Positions 12,496 through 23,400 of a stretch of 64,000 nt of DNA are shown here, piece by piece. Below the pieces are notes generated by a model. It ran no database searches, had not been told where the DNA came from, and worked only from the letters and a program-made list of their open reading frames with translations. The stretch is from Arabidopsis thaliana (Eukaryota; Streptophyta; Magnoliopsida; Brassicales; Brassicaceae), in the NCBI RefSeq assembly GCF_000001735.4, contig NC_003074.8, positions 5,084,101 through 5,148,100 on the forward strand, read 5' to 3'. Positions within the stretch are counted from its first letter, which is position 1. The number at the start of each line of letters is the position of its first letter. Made by a program: the position numbers and the translations under genes.

Positions 12496-13009
12496 CTACT
12501 GACAAGCAGTTAGATTAGCAAGAAGCAAATCGAAATCATCTCTTTCTTTCCTTTTGCGTGGTTGGTTGATTTGCAGGAGATAACAGGAAGAGCACACAAG
12601 TGGGGGACAATATATTCGCAGAGTATATCCGAAATTCCCAGTTTCCCCCACATAGACATTCAGAGCTTCTCCGAGGCTCACAGATTTAAAGTAGCCGTCA
12701 TCTCCAATGATAAAAGTTGTGCGGTACCGAGCGGTCTCGGTGTGTAGATGTTCGTCTACATCTAAAACCACAGCAACTTTCTCTTGCTCATCAAAGAAGA
12801 AGCTCCCAGAGGATAGAGTTGTGGTCAAATCGAACAGCAACAAAACCAGTGAGTAGTGGTCTCATATCCACTTTCAAAAACTTGCTCCAGGACACAGCAT
12901 TGGGCTCAATCTTGGTCGAAACCTAAATCTCCAATATATCAATTGAATCCTCACCCTGCTGATATAGCACCACGAGCTGTTCTTCCCTAACACATGGGAG
13001 GGTCACAGT
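12496..13009 (-). pseudogene. F-box-associated (FBA) domain pseudogene fragment
   Basis: On the minus strand this reads as the C-terminal half of a Brassicaceae F-box-associated interaction domain. The first part (from ~13006) gives VTLPCVREEQLVVLYQQ, then an in-frame TAG at 12923-12925 where the family normally has Trp (EIW), then [19 protein letters not shown]. Around 12840 the frame shifts, and the reading continues as [35 protein letters not shown] and finally [17 protein letters not shown] to a stop at 12496. No F-box or start codon is present. It is therefore a 5'-truncated remnant with one nonsense change and at least one frameshift. Its upstream edge lies within about 45 bp of the PPR stop codon. 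Confidence 0.75.
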
Positions 13010-13052
13010 CTAGGAAGCACCGGTACGGGGACGAAGTAATCAAGCTTGATGA

Positions 13053-15122
13053 TCACCAGTAATCTCCACAGGAACAACAACCATCTTCAAAACTGTGAAA
13101 CCGAACAGCATCTCTCACAACGTACGCTATCTTCGTGATTTTAGACAACCCCTTGATGAACTCATGACAATCTACGCATACTCTCAAGTTCTTGAACACT
13201 CTTATTGTCTTTCCTTTCTGGTTTAACCCGCCTGTTGCCAATGCCAGACCAATCGCTAGCTTTTCGCTGTGAGCTCTAAGGTTCTCCTCCTTTGACTCAT
13301 CGTCTATATCATGCAGCTCATGTTTCAGGCCGTAAACATATCCCAATTCTTCTCTCAGTCTTCTTTCAGCTTCTTTCAAAGTTTCTTGGATCACAGGTGT
13401 CAGAGGATGTGAATCCTCTCCACTACGGAAAAAATGTACCTCTCTCTCAATCTCGACCCAGCTCATACCAGCTTCTTTCTTCAACCCTTTTATATTCCCA
13501 AGCTCTCGTGCGTTCCCTTGTTCGTTCCAATAACCGGCTTGCCCATAAAGGTTGGACATCATCACGTAATTTGCAGGATTCTTTGCATCGATCCTTAAAA
13601 GAATCTTACCCACTTCTTTCCCTAATTCGATGTCCCCATGTACTCGACAGAGGCTAAGAAGTGTTTGCCATATTCCGACATTTGGTTTTATCGGCATTGT
13701 ATCAATCAGATGTTTAGCTTCCTTCAAACGACCAGCTCTTCCTAATAGATCAACTACACATGCATAGTGTTCTACCCTAGGTTTGATTCCATGTGTCTCT
13801 AGTAACTTCGAAAAAAGTTCTTCACCTTCTTTGATCATACCAGAATGGCTACAAGCTGAGAGTACAGCTAAATAGCATACCTCATCAGGCTCAATGTTAT
13901 GTCTCAACATTTCGTAAAAAATTCTAACAGATTTTTTGCCAAGCCCGTGCTTCCCATAACCAGTGATCACTACAGTCCAGGAGATCACATCTTTCAACTG
14001 CATTTCGGCAAAGCATTTCTCAGCCTCATCAACTAATCCACACTTGAGATACATGTCCACCACTGAATTCAAAACAGATGTTTCTAACCCAGACGGAAGT
14101 TTAACAGCAAGTGCTTGCATTTGCTTCCCTTGCCGCAAGAGGGCAAAATCAGCAAAGACTCCAATGATGCTAGAAAGAGCAAAACTGTCAATCTGAGAGT
14201 TTAGCTCCTGTAGTCGCTTAAACAAACCCATCGCCTCCACGAATTCACCCTCTTGTGCATATCCAAGAATCAATGAACTCCATGAGATCATTGTCTTTTC
14301 CTTAATTTGATCAAAAGCTTTCCGAGCACTAAAGAGATATCCACACTTGACATACAAATCAACAAGAGAACCGGTGATGGTTGCGGAACTTGGACAATGG
14401 AACCCACTCCTAACTAGAAAACCATGTATCTGTTTTCCTGCATAAATCATACCAGTACTACTGCAAGCCTTCAACAAGCTAGTCAAAGTGAACTCGTCTG
14501 GCCTTTCCTTTATATTTGCCTCTTGCATCATCCCAAACGTATCCAAAGCTTTACTACCATAACCCGCATGTACAAATCCAGCAATCATCGCATTCCAGCT
14601 TATCAAACTCCTATCCACAATCCGACGAAACACTTTCTCAGCTTCATTGATTCTCCCACATTTTGAATACATGTCAACCAAAGAATTGCCCACTTCAACC
14701 ATCATTTCAAAACCAATCTTCAAACAAAACCCATGAATCTGCAACCCCTTTTCAAGCGCGTTAAGCAAACCACAAGCTTTTAGATTCGTCGAGAAAGTGA
14801 ACTCGTTTGGGTAAATACCCTGACGCCCCATTTCACTGAAAAGAGACAATGATCCCTTAAGGTCACCATTAAGTACATGTCCACTCATTAGAGCCGACCA
14901 TGAAACAACATTTCTCTCAGGCATACTGTCGAACACCTTGTAAGCCATCAACGGTTCTCTGCATTTACAATACATATCGATAAGATAGTTGCTCGTAATC
15001 AAATTCAACCCTGATCCAGACTTGAGAAGATAACAATGAACTTGACCTCCTTGATCAGAAAGCCCCTTCCTTGTGCAAACTCGCAAGATACTAACAAGGT
15101 TTTGTCTCTGATTCGGGATCAT
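13053..15122 (-). CDS. PLS-class PPR protein with E/E+ and DYW domains (At3g15130-like)
   Basis: Intronless, 689 residues from the ATG at 15122 (MIPNQRQN); the frame stays open upstream but has no further ATG. The protein is built of pentatricopeptide motifs, with recurring units such as NSLVDMYSKCG, SWNAMIAGFVHAG and PDEFTLTSLLKAC. These are followed by E/E+ motifs and a complete DYW deaminase-like domain: HSEKLA with the catalytic His and Glu, CVDCH as the zinc-binding pair, and the terminal CSCGDYW. Family knowledge: such proteins bind organellar RNA and carry out C-to-U editing at specific sites in mitochondria or plastids. The N-terminus is short and only weakly like a transit peptide. 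The target site cannot be read from sequence here. Confidence 0.93.
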   Translation of the reverse strand: MIPNQRQNLVSILRVCTRKGLSDQGGQVHCYLLKSGSGLNLITSNYLIDMYCKCREPLMAYKVFDSMPERNVVSWSALMSGHVLNGDLKGSLSLFSEMGRQGIYPNEFTFSTNLKACGLLNALEKGLQIHGFCLKIGFEMMVEVGNSLVDMYSKCGRINEAEKVFRRIVDRSLISWNAMIAGFVHAGYGSKALDTFGMMQEANIKERPDEFTLTSLLKACSSTGMIYAGKQIHGFLVRSGFHCPSSATITGSLVDLYVKCGYLFSARKAFDQIKEKTMISWSSLILGYAQEGEFVEAMGLFKRLQELNSQIDSFALSSIIGVFADFALLRQGKQMQALAVKLPSGLETSVLNSVVDMYLKCGLVDEAEKCFAEMQLKDVISWTVVITGYGKHGLGKKSVRIFYEMLRHNIEPDEVCYLAVLSACSHSGMIKEGEELFSKLLETHGIKPRVEHYACVVDLLGRAGRLKEAKHLIDTMPIKPNVGIWQTLLSLCRVHGDIELGKEVGKILLRIDAKNPANYVMMSNLYGQAGYWNEQGNARELGNIKGLKKEAGMSWVEIEREVHFFRSGEDSHPLTPVIQETLKEAERRLREELGYVYGLKHELHDIDDESKEENLRAHSEKLAIGLALATGGLNQKGKTIRVFKNLRVCVDCHEFIKGLSKITKIAYVVRDAVRFHSFEDGCCSCGDYW

Positions 15123-15325
15123 CGGTGTAATCTGGTCCAAATGAAACACGAATATAAAATGCGAGTTTGTCAATATTACAAACCCAAGCCCATGATGAAT
15201 TTCTGTTTGTCAATAGTACAAACTCAAGCACACGAGAGTCCTCTTCAGTCAGCGAGTCTGACAAAATGAACGAAGTTGCTGTTTGACTTTCCGATGAACC
15301 AGCACACAGTCTATTACAGCCGATA

Positions 15326-15426
15326 TTGGGCCAATTCATGGGCCTCTTATTCATTTTCGAGATTCTCAGATTTTCCTACAAAAAGTTGCTACCAAGCATT
15401 TTTGGGCCAATTCATGGGCCTCTTAT
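15326..15426. repeat. Perfect 25-bp direct repeat with TGGGCC motifs upstream of the PPR gene
   Basis: The same 25-mer, beginning ttgggccaattcatgggcc, occurs at 15326-15350 and 15402-15426. Each copy carries two TGGGCC (site II-like) elements, a motif class common in promoters of organelle-related genes. It lies 200-300 bp upstream of the DYW-PPR start and just downstream of ERL1. Confidence 0.85.
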
Positions 15427-15611
15427 GTCTTCGTAATCTAAATATCATAGCTCTGAAACATGTGAATCTACAAAACCTTCTCACCACATCACATTTAGGC
15501 GTAACCACATTGTCTTCTAAGAGTTATCATCTTAATACTCAAAAGACTTGACTAAGTAACTAATTTATGGATCATGGAGCTTGTTGGGTTTGTCATTTTT
15601 CCTTGAGAGCT

Positions 15612-17617
15612 TTACTTGATCCTGTTCTTGAAGAGAAACTCGACGTTTCTCATATTGGATTTGCTCCTTCGAGCTGTGAGCTTGAGAACTGCACCTTCTG
15701 AGAGCATCCGTTGCACCACCCTCGTGATGTTCTTTGTGTCATCAATGCCCAGATGGTGGCTTCCCATGAGTTTTATTCCACACTGCCTCATCATTGACAC
15801 CATTCCTCTTGCCTGTCATGTCATCTACTATTAATGAGTTTACAATAACATACAATAAGATGATGATGCATAGTGATATCTCCAATTTACCTCACGGCCA
15901 TAGAAATTCAAGTAGACGTCTTTGAGATTGATCCACTCCATAAAATATGGCGGAAGATTGATGTTTGAAACTACGCATTGCTCAGGAATCTTTGTCTTTA
16001 TATCCCAGTTTCCACTGATAACATTAACATAATCAGTATCCCAAAGGAAATCAGTAATGAGAAACTCAAAGATTTACATAAGCAGCCCCATCTCTTATCA
16101 TTAATTCTCACCAGGTTACAAAAGCTGCATCGTTCAGACCCCAATCTGTATCTTTATCCCACAAGTCATGCTCAGCTAACCAAACTTCAAACTCCTCAAC
16201 AACTTGCTTAAATGGAATAGCTGTGTCATGCCACACACTACAATTCGATTTTTTAAAAGTTAGTGCGACAGTCTCAGAATCCAAAGAGAACCAAAAGAGG
16301 TGTTGGGAGAAGTCTGTGGAGTGTGGACTCTAAACCAATTCTTAGGATTATCATACTTAGCAGAGTAGTCAATTATAGCATTTGGTAACGCATGCATTAA
16401 GGATTGACTAGTGCAACTAGACAGAAAACATAACAAGCATTGTAGCCATATAAATATATCTACACCTAGAAGTAAGATAGTAGTAGCATACCGATCAACC
16501 CCGAGTTCCCCATACTTGCCTTCGATGTATTTGTTAATTGCTTGCTCGCTCATTTTGGTGGGTCTTACAAACCTTATGAAGAAGTATAGAGAACAAATAA
16601 TCAACCACATTGTAAAATTGAGGAGTAAAATTATTAGAGAACAAGCAATAATTAACATTGTGGTATCTAGCTATGACCAATAACATTCTGAAAGAAAATA
16701 AATTTCTGAGGTCTTCTTATGTCTAAACAACTCACTAACAGTTCTTACTCCAATGACACAAAATCAACCATCCAAACAGCCAAAGACCTTACGATTGTTA
16801 AGAAAAGTAATGCCATTAAAGATAGGAAGCTGTTATGACCTGTGGAATAAGTCTACGACTTCCATGGTTTTGGCATCTACGATCAAAATAGGAAACTCAA
16901 GAATCTCAACTTTTCCTTCCAAGTCAATAACCAAGAAAAAATTGAATTCTTGTGACTTCTTTCTCTCAAGATCAGCAGCAGCCACTCGAAGTTCCTTTGA
17001 ACAATCGTGGTTAAAAATCTCCAAATGGGCAGGATCATCCATCTGATATCATCAACATAAACTTTATTACCCATCATTCACGATTATTTAGGTATAAAAA
17101 ACTAGTAAAGAATAACAATGTAACGATCGAGACACAAACAATAAACAAGTTCCAATCTCGTTCAGACATTCCATCGAACAGGTCGCAGACATTGCATAGT
17201 TGATTCAAATTTCGCATCACTTGTTTTCGAACAAGCATACGGAGCAGGAACCAATCAATAAAGAAATGGAATTTAATTCCGCATTCCGCTGTAGCAAAAA
17301 CTAAATTTAAAAAGAACGACGAGTAGCAAAGTGTTTACCTTTGTACACTTTCCGTGGGTGTAATACAAGCACATGGGTCTCCACCTTGCATTTTCACTTG
17401 TTTCCATTAACGAAAAAGTAGAAGGAGAAGAAGAAGAAGAAGAAGAAGAAGAAGAAAAGTCAGAGGGAGAAGGAGATGGAGATACAGAATGCGAAGAGTT
17501 GCACATGATTCGTTTGGTATGAGCTAAAGCCAACGTGGCGGGATAAGAGAACCGGGTATCACGGAAAGGACTGATTCTGGACAACGAAACCCTAAATGCA
17601 GAGAATGCGGACGCCAT
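15612..17617 (-). CDS. ERL1: ERI1-like 3'-5' exonuclease, plastid (ERL1, At3g15140)
   Basis: Six exons: 17339-17617, 16840-17042, 16492-16563, 16112-16237, 15891-16014 and 15612-15812, about 334 residues. The N-terminus has transit-peptide character and a run of ten Ser encoded by a GAA/TTC microsatellite (about 17420-17457). The DEDDh nuclease core is visible: FLVIDLEG (first Asp and Glu), RPTKMSEQAINKYI, CGNWDIK (third acidic residue) and HHLGIDDTKNI (catalytic His and last Asp). Family knowledge: ERI1/3'hExo enzymes trim structured RNA 3' ends. From memory, Arabidopsis ERL1 is plastid-targeted and matures chloroplast 5S rRNA. The final exon is the source of the decayed copy at 11948-12320. 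Exon borders may differ by a few codons from curated models. Confidence 0.9.
17420..17457. repeat. GAA trinucleotide microsatellite in ERL1 exon 1
   Basis: About a dozen near-perfect GAA units on the plus strand, read as Ser codons on the minus strand in the transit-peptide region of ERL1. Length is likely to vary between accessions without breaking the frame. Confidence 0.85.
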
Positions 17618-18109
17618 TTTCGTCGATTAGCATGAAGATTGAAGATGAAGATCTTCCTTTCGAGTACAGGGACTGGGAACTGGGAAGCTAAAAGCCTTTA
17701 GTTTGTTTTAGTAACCAATTCAAATCGAACCAAAAATTGAATTTGAAAACCAAACTGGATTTATATCCACACAAACTCTTAACCAATGCCAAACCATACC
17801 ATGAAAAACTAATAAACCGAGTAGACCTAATAATGGTACTAAATCGAAAATTCTGACTACAAGAAATGAAATTAAGCTTTGACTAGCCTCAGGAAATGAA
17901 CGTAAACTTGGCAAAAAAAACAGCAGTTGAATTCAGAATCGGAAGAGATCGACTATTTACATCCTCCATAAAGTGGAAACAATTGGTATCAAATTTCACG
18001 TTTGATAAAATATACCGAACGGACTAAGAATAGCAAAAAGTTGTGAAACATATGGCTTCAACTTGTTTCATTGCAGCGCTTAAAACCCGGTCCAAGAAAT
18101 GTCTGATCT

Positions 18110-19982
18110 CTAATCTTCATCCACATCTTCTGTGAAGTCTTCAATCACTTCAGCCCTATTAGATTGTTTGTTCAACGAGCGCATCTCCTCTATTTCAAAC
18201 TTCAACATTGCATCACAAATCACTTTGCTATTCTGCAGTTTACCTCGGCACCCTGAGGATTTCAAGAGGTCATACAAATGACAAATCAGCATGAAAGAAC
18301 AAAGTAATGGTGTCTAAAGATGTTTTTGAGCAAGAACTATTTTACCTGCTACAGGACAATTCGCATTTGGATTGTTGACTATGTAATGCAGGATTACAGA
18401 TTTTTCATAGACGTGCCTGCAATCCATACTGCAACCATAAAAAGGATCAGAGAGACATGGTATCAGTTCACCGCACAATTGTATATTATTATTTGATTAG
18501 TTCTACTGCTACACGAAAGATGAAATCATATTCAAGCTTTATGGTCATGTATAGAAAGAAGTCAGTATCGACTGAATATGGCTTTTGAGGATCATCCTAC
18601 ATAGACATCAGGCATGGGAGAGGACAAGCAAATCGTCCGAACAAAACAAGACATCCAAGTTAAGGGAAAAAAGACAAGAAACATCCATTGTACCTGCGAA
18701 CTGGATCTGCTAATTCAGTGACAGGCTTCCCGCTCAAGGGACATGTCATGTTTAGAAGAGGGCACTGAGTACTGGTCATAACAATGTCCTCATCATCGTC
18801 ACCAGGCATTGGTTCACCTGCATGATGAACATTCTGCAGCAAAACATTGACAATAACTTAAAAAGGAAATCGGACTATAGACCTATTAGATACAAGCCAA
18901 GAACTTTAAGTTAAAAACATACCCAAACTGCTTCCCTGAACTGGCGCATCAAATGATCATTTTGTGGCACTGAGGAAGGTGTAGCCTTGAGCTTTGTGAA
19001 TTCATCATCAAGCAACTTTTTAAAGTCCGTTAACTGCAGTCATTAGAGTAAAAATCAATTTGCTACATCTAAAAGTATGCAACCGAATAAGAAATTAGAT
19101 AACACATGAAAGAGGGAAAGTGAGTACTTGTTCCACGGGTTGGTACCGATTTGCAACGGATTGAATTGCTGTCGAACGGTGATTACAATCACTATGCAAA
19201 TCCAATAACTCAGCCACAGAATTTTCAAGGTCCTTAACCTGTGGAACCCAAAATATAAAAATGAAGAGCATATATAAAGAGCATTTAAGAAAAACAAAGA
19301 CAGACATCAAGGAAAGAGTGTTGGCAAGAGCAGACAATAATACAATGTCAGAATGAAAGAGATACGTGATAACAAGTTTTACAGCAATGCAATTAACCAA
19401 GAATCAATCACATTAGAAGAAAGTCTAGGCAGTTCCCACAAGTTTAAGATAAGGTCACTTATGATTAGCCAATACAAAAACTCAAGGAGATGAATGAAAC
19501 TACTCTACATTGTAGCAAAAAAAAAAAATGTAAAACGGCTACAAGTGCGTTTATCCCTGAAAACGCTTCCTCTCATATCAGACAAAATAATAACCAACCT
19601 TGTCCGTTTGATTTTCTTTCTCCAATTGAACTGCAATGTTCTTCATCATTGCCACAGCTTTGCGGATATCCTGCAAATAAAAGTAAAAACAGATACGAGA
19701 TAAAGCAGATTCTAGGCTATAAATTTTGCCCAAATTAGAAATCCCTTGTTCACTTCTAACTAGTCAAACCCATTATAAGCCGAAGCTCCTATCTGTTAAC
19801 ATCTCGGAGGAAAGATTTCAGGAACTTCTCAGAAACCTATATTTACATCAAAAAAAAAAAAGAGTGAATTTGGTTTGAACGAAAATACTCACAGCAAGCG
19901 TGGAACTGTTATCGGAGACAAGAACCAAAGAAGCGTTCTGAATCCTTCCGGCAACTCCGTCAGACGAGGACGCCGACGCCAT
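18110..19982 (-). CDS. HPY2: SUMO E3 ligase HPY2/MMS21 (SP-RING)
   Basis: Seven exons: 19893-19982, 19599-19670, 19128-19238, 18923-19033, 18694-18833, 18346-18428 and 18110-18252, giving 249 residues. The N-terminal half is predicted coiled coil (KAVAMMKNIAVQLEKENQ, DLENSVAELLDLHSD). The C-terminal half is an SP-RING: CPLLNMTCPLSGKPV, then DCRHVYEK and NCPVAGCRGKLQNSKVI, with the Cys/His zinc ligands intact. It ends in an acidic tail (EDFTEDVDED). Family knowledge: it acts with the SMC5/6 complex in DNA repair and, in Arabidopsis root meristems, represses premature endoreduplication. The ATG at 19982 lies 500 bp from the divergent AP-5 zeta-like gene, so the two probably share a promoter region. 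Confidence 0.93.
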
Positions 19983-20078
19983 ATCTATCGCTCCTTCGCT
20001 CCAATTTTCTCTTCCGAGGTTTGTTTTGGAGGGAGAAATCAGAAGACGGAAAGAGTGAGAGAGCCTGCGATATACGGA

Positions 20079-20311
20079 GGTTTGCTGAATAAAATGCGTG
20101 CCGTCTTATGCTACTATAAGCGACACGTAGTTAATTAATCCTATTAGAAAACGTGAAGAAGACAAGTCGTACCGGCCGAACGAAGTCGTACTGGCCAAAC
20201 GATGTCGTATCGCTGCAACAAGCTATAAAAAGGCCGCAGCCAATCCATAGCCCGTCTAGGGGGTTTGCTTGATAAACTGTGTGCCGTCTTATGCTACTAT
20301 AAACGACATGT
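20079..20311. repeat. ~50-bp direct repeat pair in the HPY2/AP-5 zeta divergent promoter
   Basis: The blocks 20079-20128 and 20262-20311 are near-identical and offset by 183 bp. Both contain TGCCGTCTTATGCTACTATA followed by (A/G)CGACA(C/T)GT. Confidence 0.85.
20164..20212. repeat. 19-bp tandem repeat, two and a half copies
   Basis: Units AAGTCGTACCGGCCGAACG (20164-20182), AAGTCGTACTGGCCAAACG (20183-20201) and a partial third copy (20202-20212). They lie between the two 50-bp direct repeats. Confidence 0.85.
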
Positions 20312-20481
20312 GGACAAGAAGAGATGGCATGTAGTTTAAGGATATAGATCTTTGAATAAACGACGTCGTCTTCTTTCCAATCCTCTTTCTCCGGGACTCT
20401 GGAGTCGCCGAAGCTGAAACTTCTTCATCCATCATCATATCATATGAATTTTTTCTAGTGATCTTCTTTTTGATTGAGAAC

Positions 20482-23400
20482 ATGAGTGATCAAGAAGGAG
20501 ACTGGGATTTTTACCTCAGAATCCTAAGCAACAGCGCGCGGGATTCTACGGATCCTGCTTCTGATCCATCTATACTACAATCAGTACGCATCTTTTGTCC
20601 ATTTATTGAGAATTGGCTTGAGACTGGTATTAAGTGATACATTGCTTTCGTTTTGTTTGAATGTATATGGATTAGGTGAAGAAGCTGCATGGGTTCTGTA
20701 AAATGGAGAAATCAGATGATCTTGTGGCTAGAATTTATCCACAATTCAATAAAGTCTTCCATCGTTCGGTTGCTTCACTATCTCAGTCCGAGTCAGGGGC
20801 GTCCAAAGGCCTTCTCTTGCTAGTACATTATTCTCCCTGAAGAATTTCAGATGAAAGTTTGTTTTTTTACGTTTTGGGTTCTAGTGTGTATTAAGGATTC
20901 TGTGTTTGTGTGTTTAGGCCATTCTTCAGTTTTTTCTTGATTTTGGGGATATGGTTCTGCACGATTCTGACCCAAGTTTGAGGACATTCTTCCGCTCATG
21001 TCTTAGCCGGTATGGACTACCTTTTATGTCTTGACTGGGTCTTGTTGTGGCTCTGTGCTCTGAGATGTGTGCTACTATGCGTTTATGTAGATAAATTTTG
21101 CTGATATGATCATGATTTTCTTTGTAGTGAGTTCTCAGATGCCGCTGTGGCAGAGGCAACTTGTGAATTCCTTGTTGTGAACCAAAGAAAGCTCTTAGCA
21201 TCTTTCCCAAACTTACTCCCTCAGGTATTAACTGGAATGACTAGCCATATAAATCCTTAAACTTTCTTTTAGCTTTCAGTCTCAAGAAGATTACTCTCTT
21301 AATTAGTAAAGTGCCTCTATTTATTGTGTTATTACTGTGTGCATCAACATATGTAATAGAACTGTATCTTTCTGTCCTTATAGCTTTATGCAATCTAGCT
21401 GTTCCTTCTGCTTTCATCTTTCTTAATTTGTGTCCATTTACATTTCCACCGCTTGAACAATTAAGCCATAACAGATATATTATATCTCTATCTAATTCAA
21501 GAAATTGTATTTGCAGTTTTTCCCGTTGTTGCTTAAGCTCATTGCCTGGAATTGGGAGAAGTAAGCTGAAAATATGCACAAGTGATTTGAACAATTATCT
21601 CAAGGAAATAAATTTTCTTTGTTCTAATTTCAGGTTGGAGAAGTCCTTCCTGAAGATATTTCCAGGACTGATATCACCTGGGTCATTTCTTCCTCTGTTT
21701 CCATCCATTGTAGACTTGCCAAGTGAGTCCGCTTGTCTAAAAAATGCTACTCGACTTCATATATTTGTTTGTACTCTAATTTGGAGACCACTTGGATGAC
21801 TCCAACTGTACTAAGATGTATTTGTAAGCTGACTGGTTTCCATTGTTTTGAGCTTGTTTGGTATTTCTCCATTGATGCTTGGACTTTATTCTCTCAGCCT
21901 GATTGAGTTTACGAGTGTACTGTGTACTAATTATGTATCTTCTTGTTAATATTTTTGCTAGTATTGGTCGTGGCATTAGAAAAGGTGGAAAGGAGCTCGG
22001 GGTCGGGGTCAAGGGTTGGAGGTAGCATTGCTTCAATTCAGAAGAGTGCAGCTCCGGAGGTCTTATATCTCATAAAAACATAAACCATATGACAGTTCTT
22101 AGATAGTCAATGAATGACAAGGATACCTGTGAATGCAGATGCTTCTTGCCCTTATGGATGAAGCATATACTGGTTCAACCATCGGGGATGGAGGGGATGA
22201 CTCTGAATCTGAAGATAACAATACAATAGATGTAGCTGATCCTCTGTTTCTGGAGCTTCTGAAGGACGAAAATGATGGTCTAGCGGTATGCATCCTTCCT
22301 CTGGCTTTGCTTTATTCCAAAAACTCAACAGAAACAGTTTTATATAATAATTGTCTATTAGTAAAAATTTAGGGCCTATGTGAAAGTTGGTAGTTTTTTA
22401 AACTGTCTGATATATTAGACAAACTGAAAGTATTTTGTCAAATTTGTGCTGCAGGAAAGACACCGCGCTTCTCCTACATTGAATGCAGCGCTGCAGGCTG
22501 CTGCAAGTGGTCCTCGGTCAGAGAGGATGAAGCAGACTCTTAAGATTGCTCCCCGACTTCTTGATGTCTACTTTAGTGTTACATTGCGAGATGCAAATGA
22601 CTGTAAGATAATTTACAGCCTTCCTAGTTTGTTTTAGTTGCTAAAGGAATATAAGTCAATTTCCAACTTAGTTAGGCCGTTGACAACTTTATCTTTTGCA
22701 GCTCTGATCTGTGCTTTAATCCCTCTACTCATGACAAGAAACTCTACAATGTTTCCGGATAAGATTTTTTCTCATGAGGTACACGCATCTTCTGTATTGT
22801 TTTTCTGAAGACTTTCCTTAGAAAATCATTAGAACAGGCTAATTGACAATGTTTATTGATTTCTCTCCTCTAGATATGAGTGTAGCGTCCATTAATATTT
22901 CTTCAGAAATGCCAATGCTATTTTGACGTTTTAGTGTATAGACCTGTATCACTGCCATATTGGACGTTATCTTACAGAGATATTGTTTGCGTACACAGAT
23001 CCGTAGGAGGCTACTGGAATTTGTACTAGCTGCATTTCAGAGGTCTCCAAATTTCATTGCCCTGTTGAAAGTAATGTCTGCCTATTTTATTTTATTTTTT
23101 TGTGCGAGTAATAGCTTTAGAATTTAGATAAGAAGATTTCACAGTGCATTATTAGATACATAGTCTTATGATTACCGCTTATTTTCTCGAGTAATTTGCA
23201 AGATATGCATTCTCAACTTCTTAAATAATACAGAAGCCTATTATTGACCGACTTGGGGAAGCTTACGATGATGTTGCAAAGGTCAGTTTCTAATATTTAG
23301 ACGGATGCTTTGTAAGATAATCTCCTCTAAGCATTTTCTTCCGTAGAGAGAGTTAGCCTTACAGCTATGTTGGGCAATTGGAGAGTATGGTGGTGGGGGA

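Noticed and set aside
15123-15173. Upstream extension of the DYW-PPR frame (17 codons)
   Set aside because: The extension begins with TTG, not ATG; the first ATG is at 15122 and gives the expected length.
21311-21799. 162-residue plus-strand frame
   Set aside because: It runs through an intron, two exons and another intron of the AP-5 zeta-like gene. The spliced model uses a different combination that keeps the frame across all exons.
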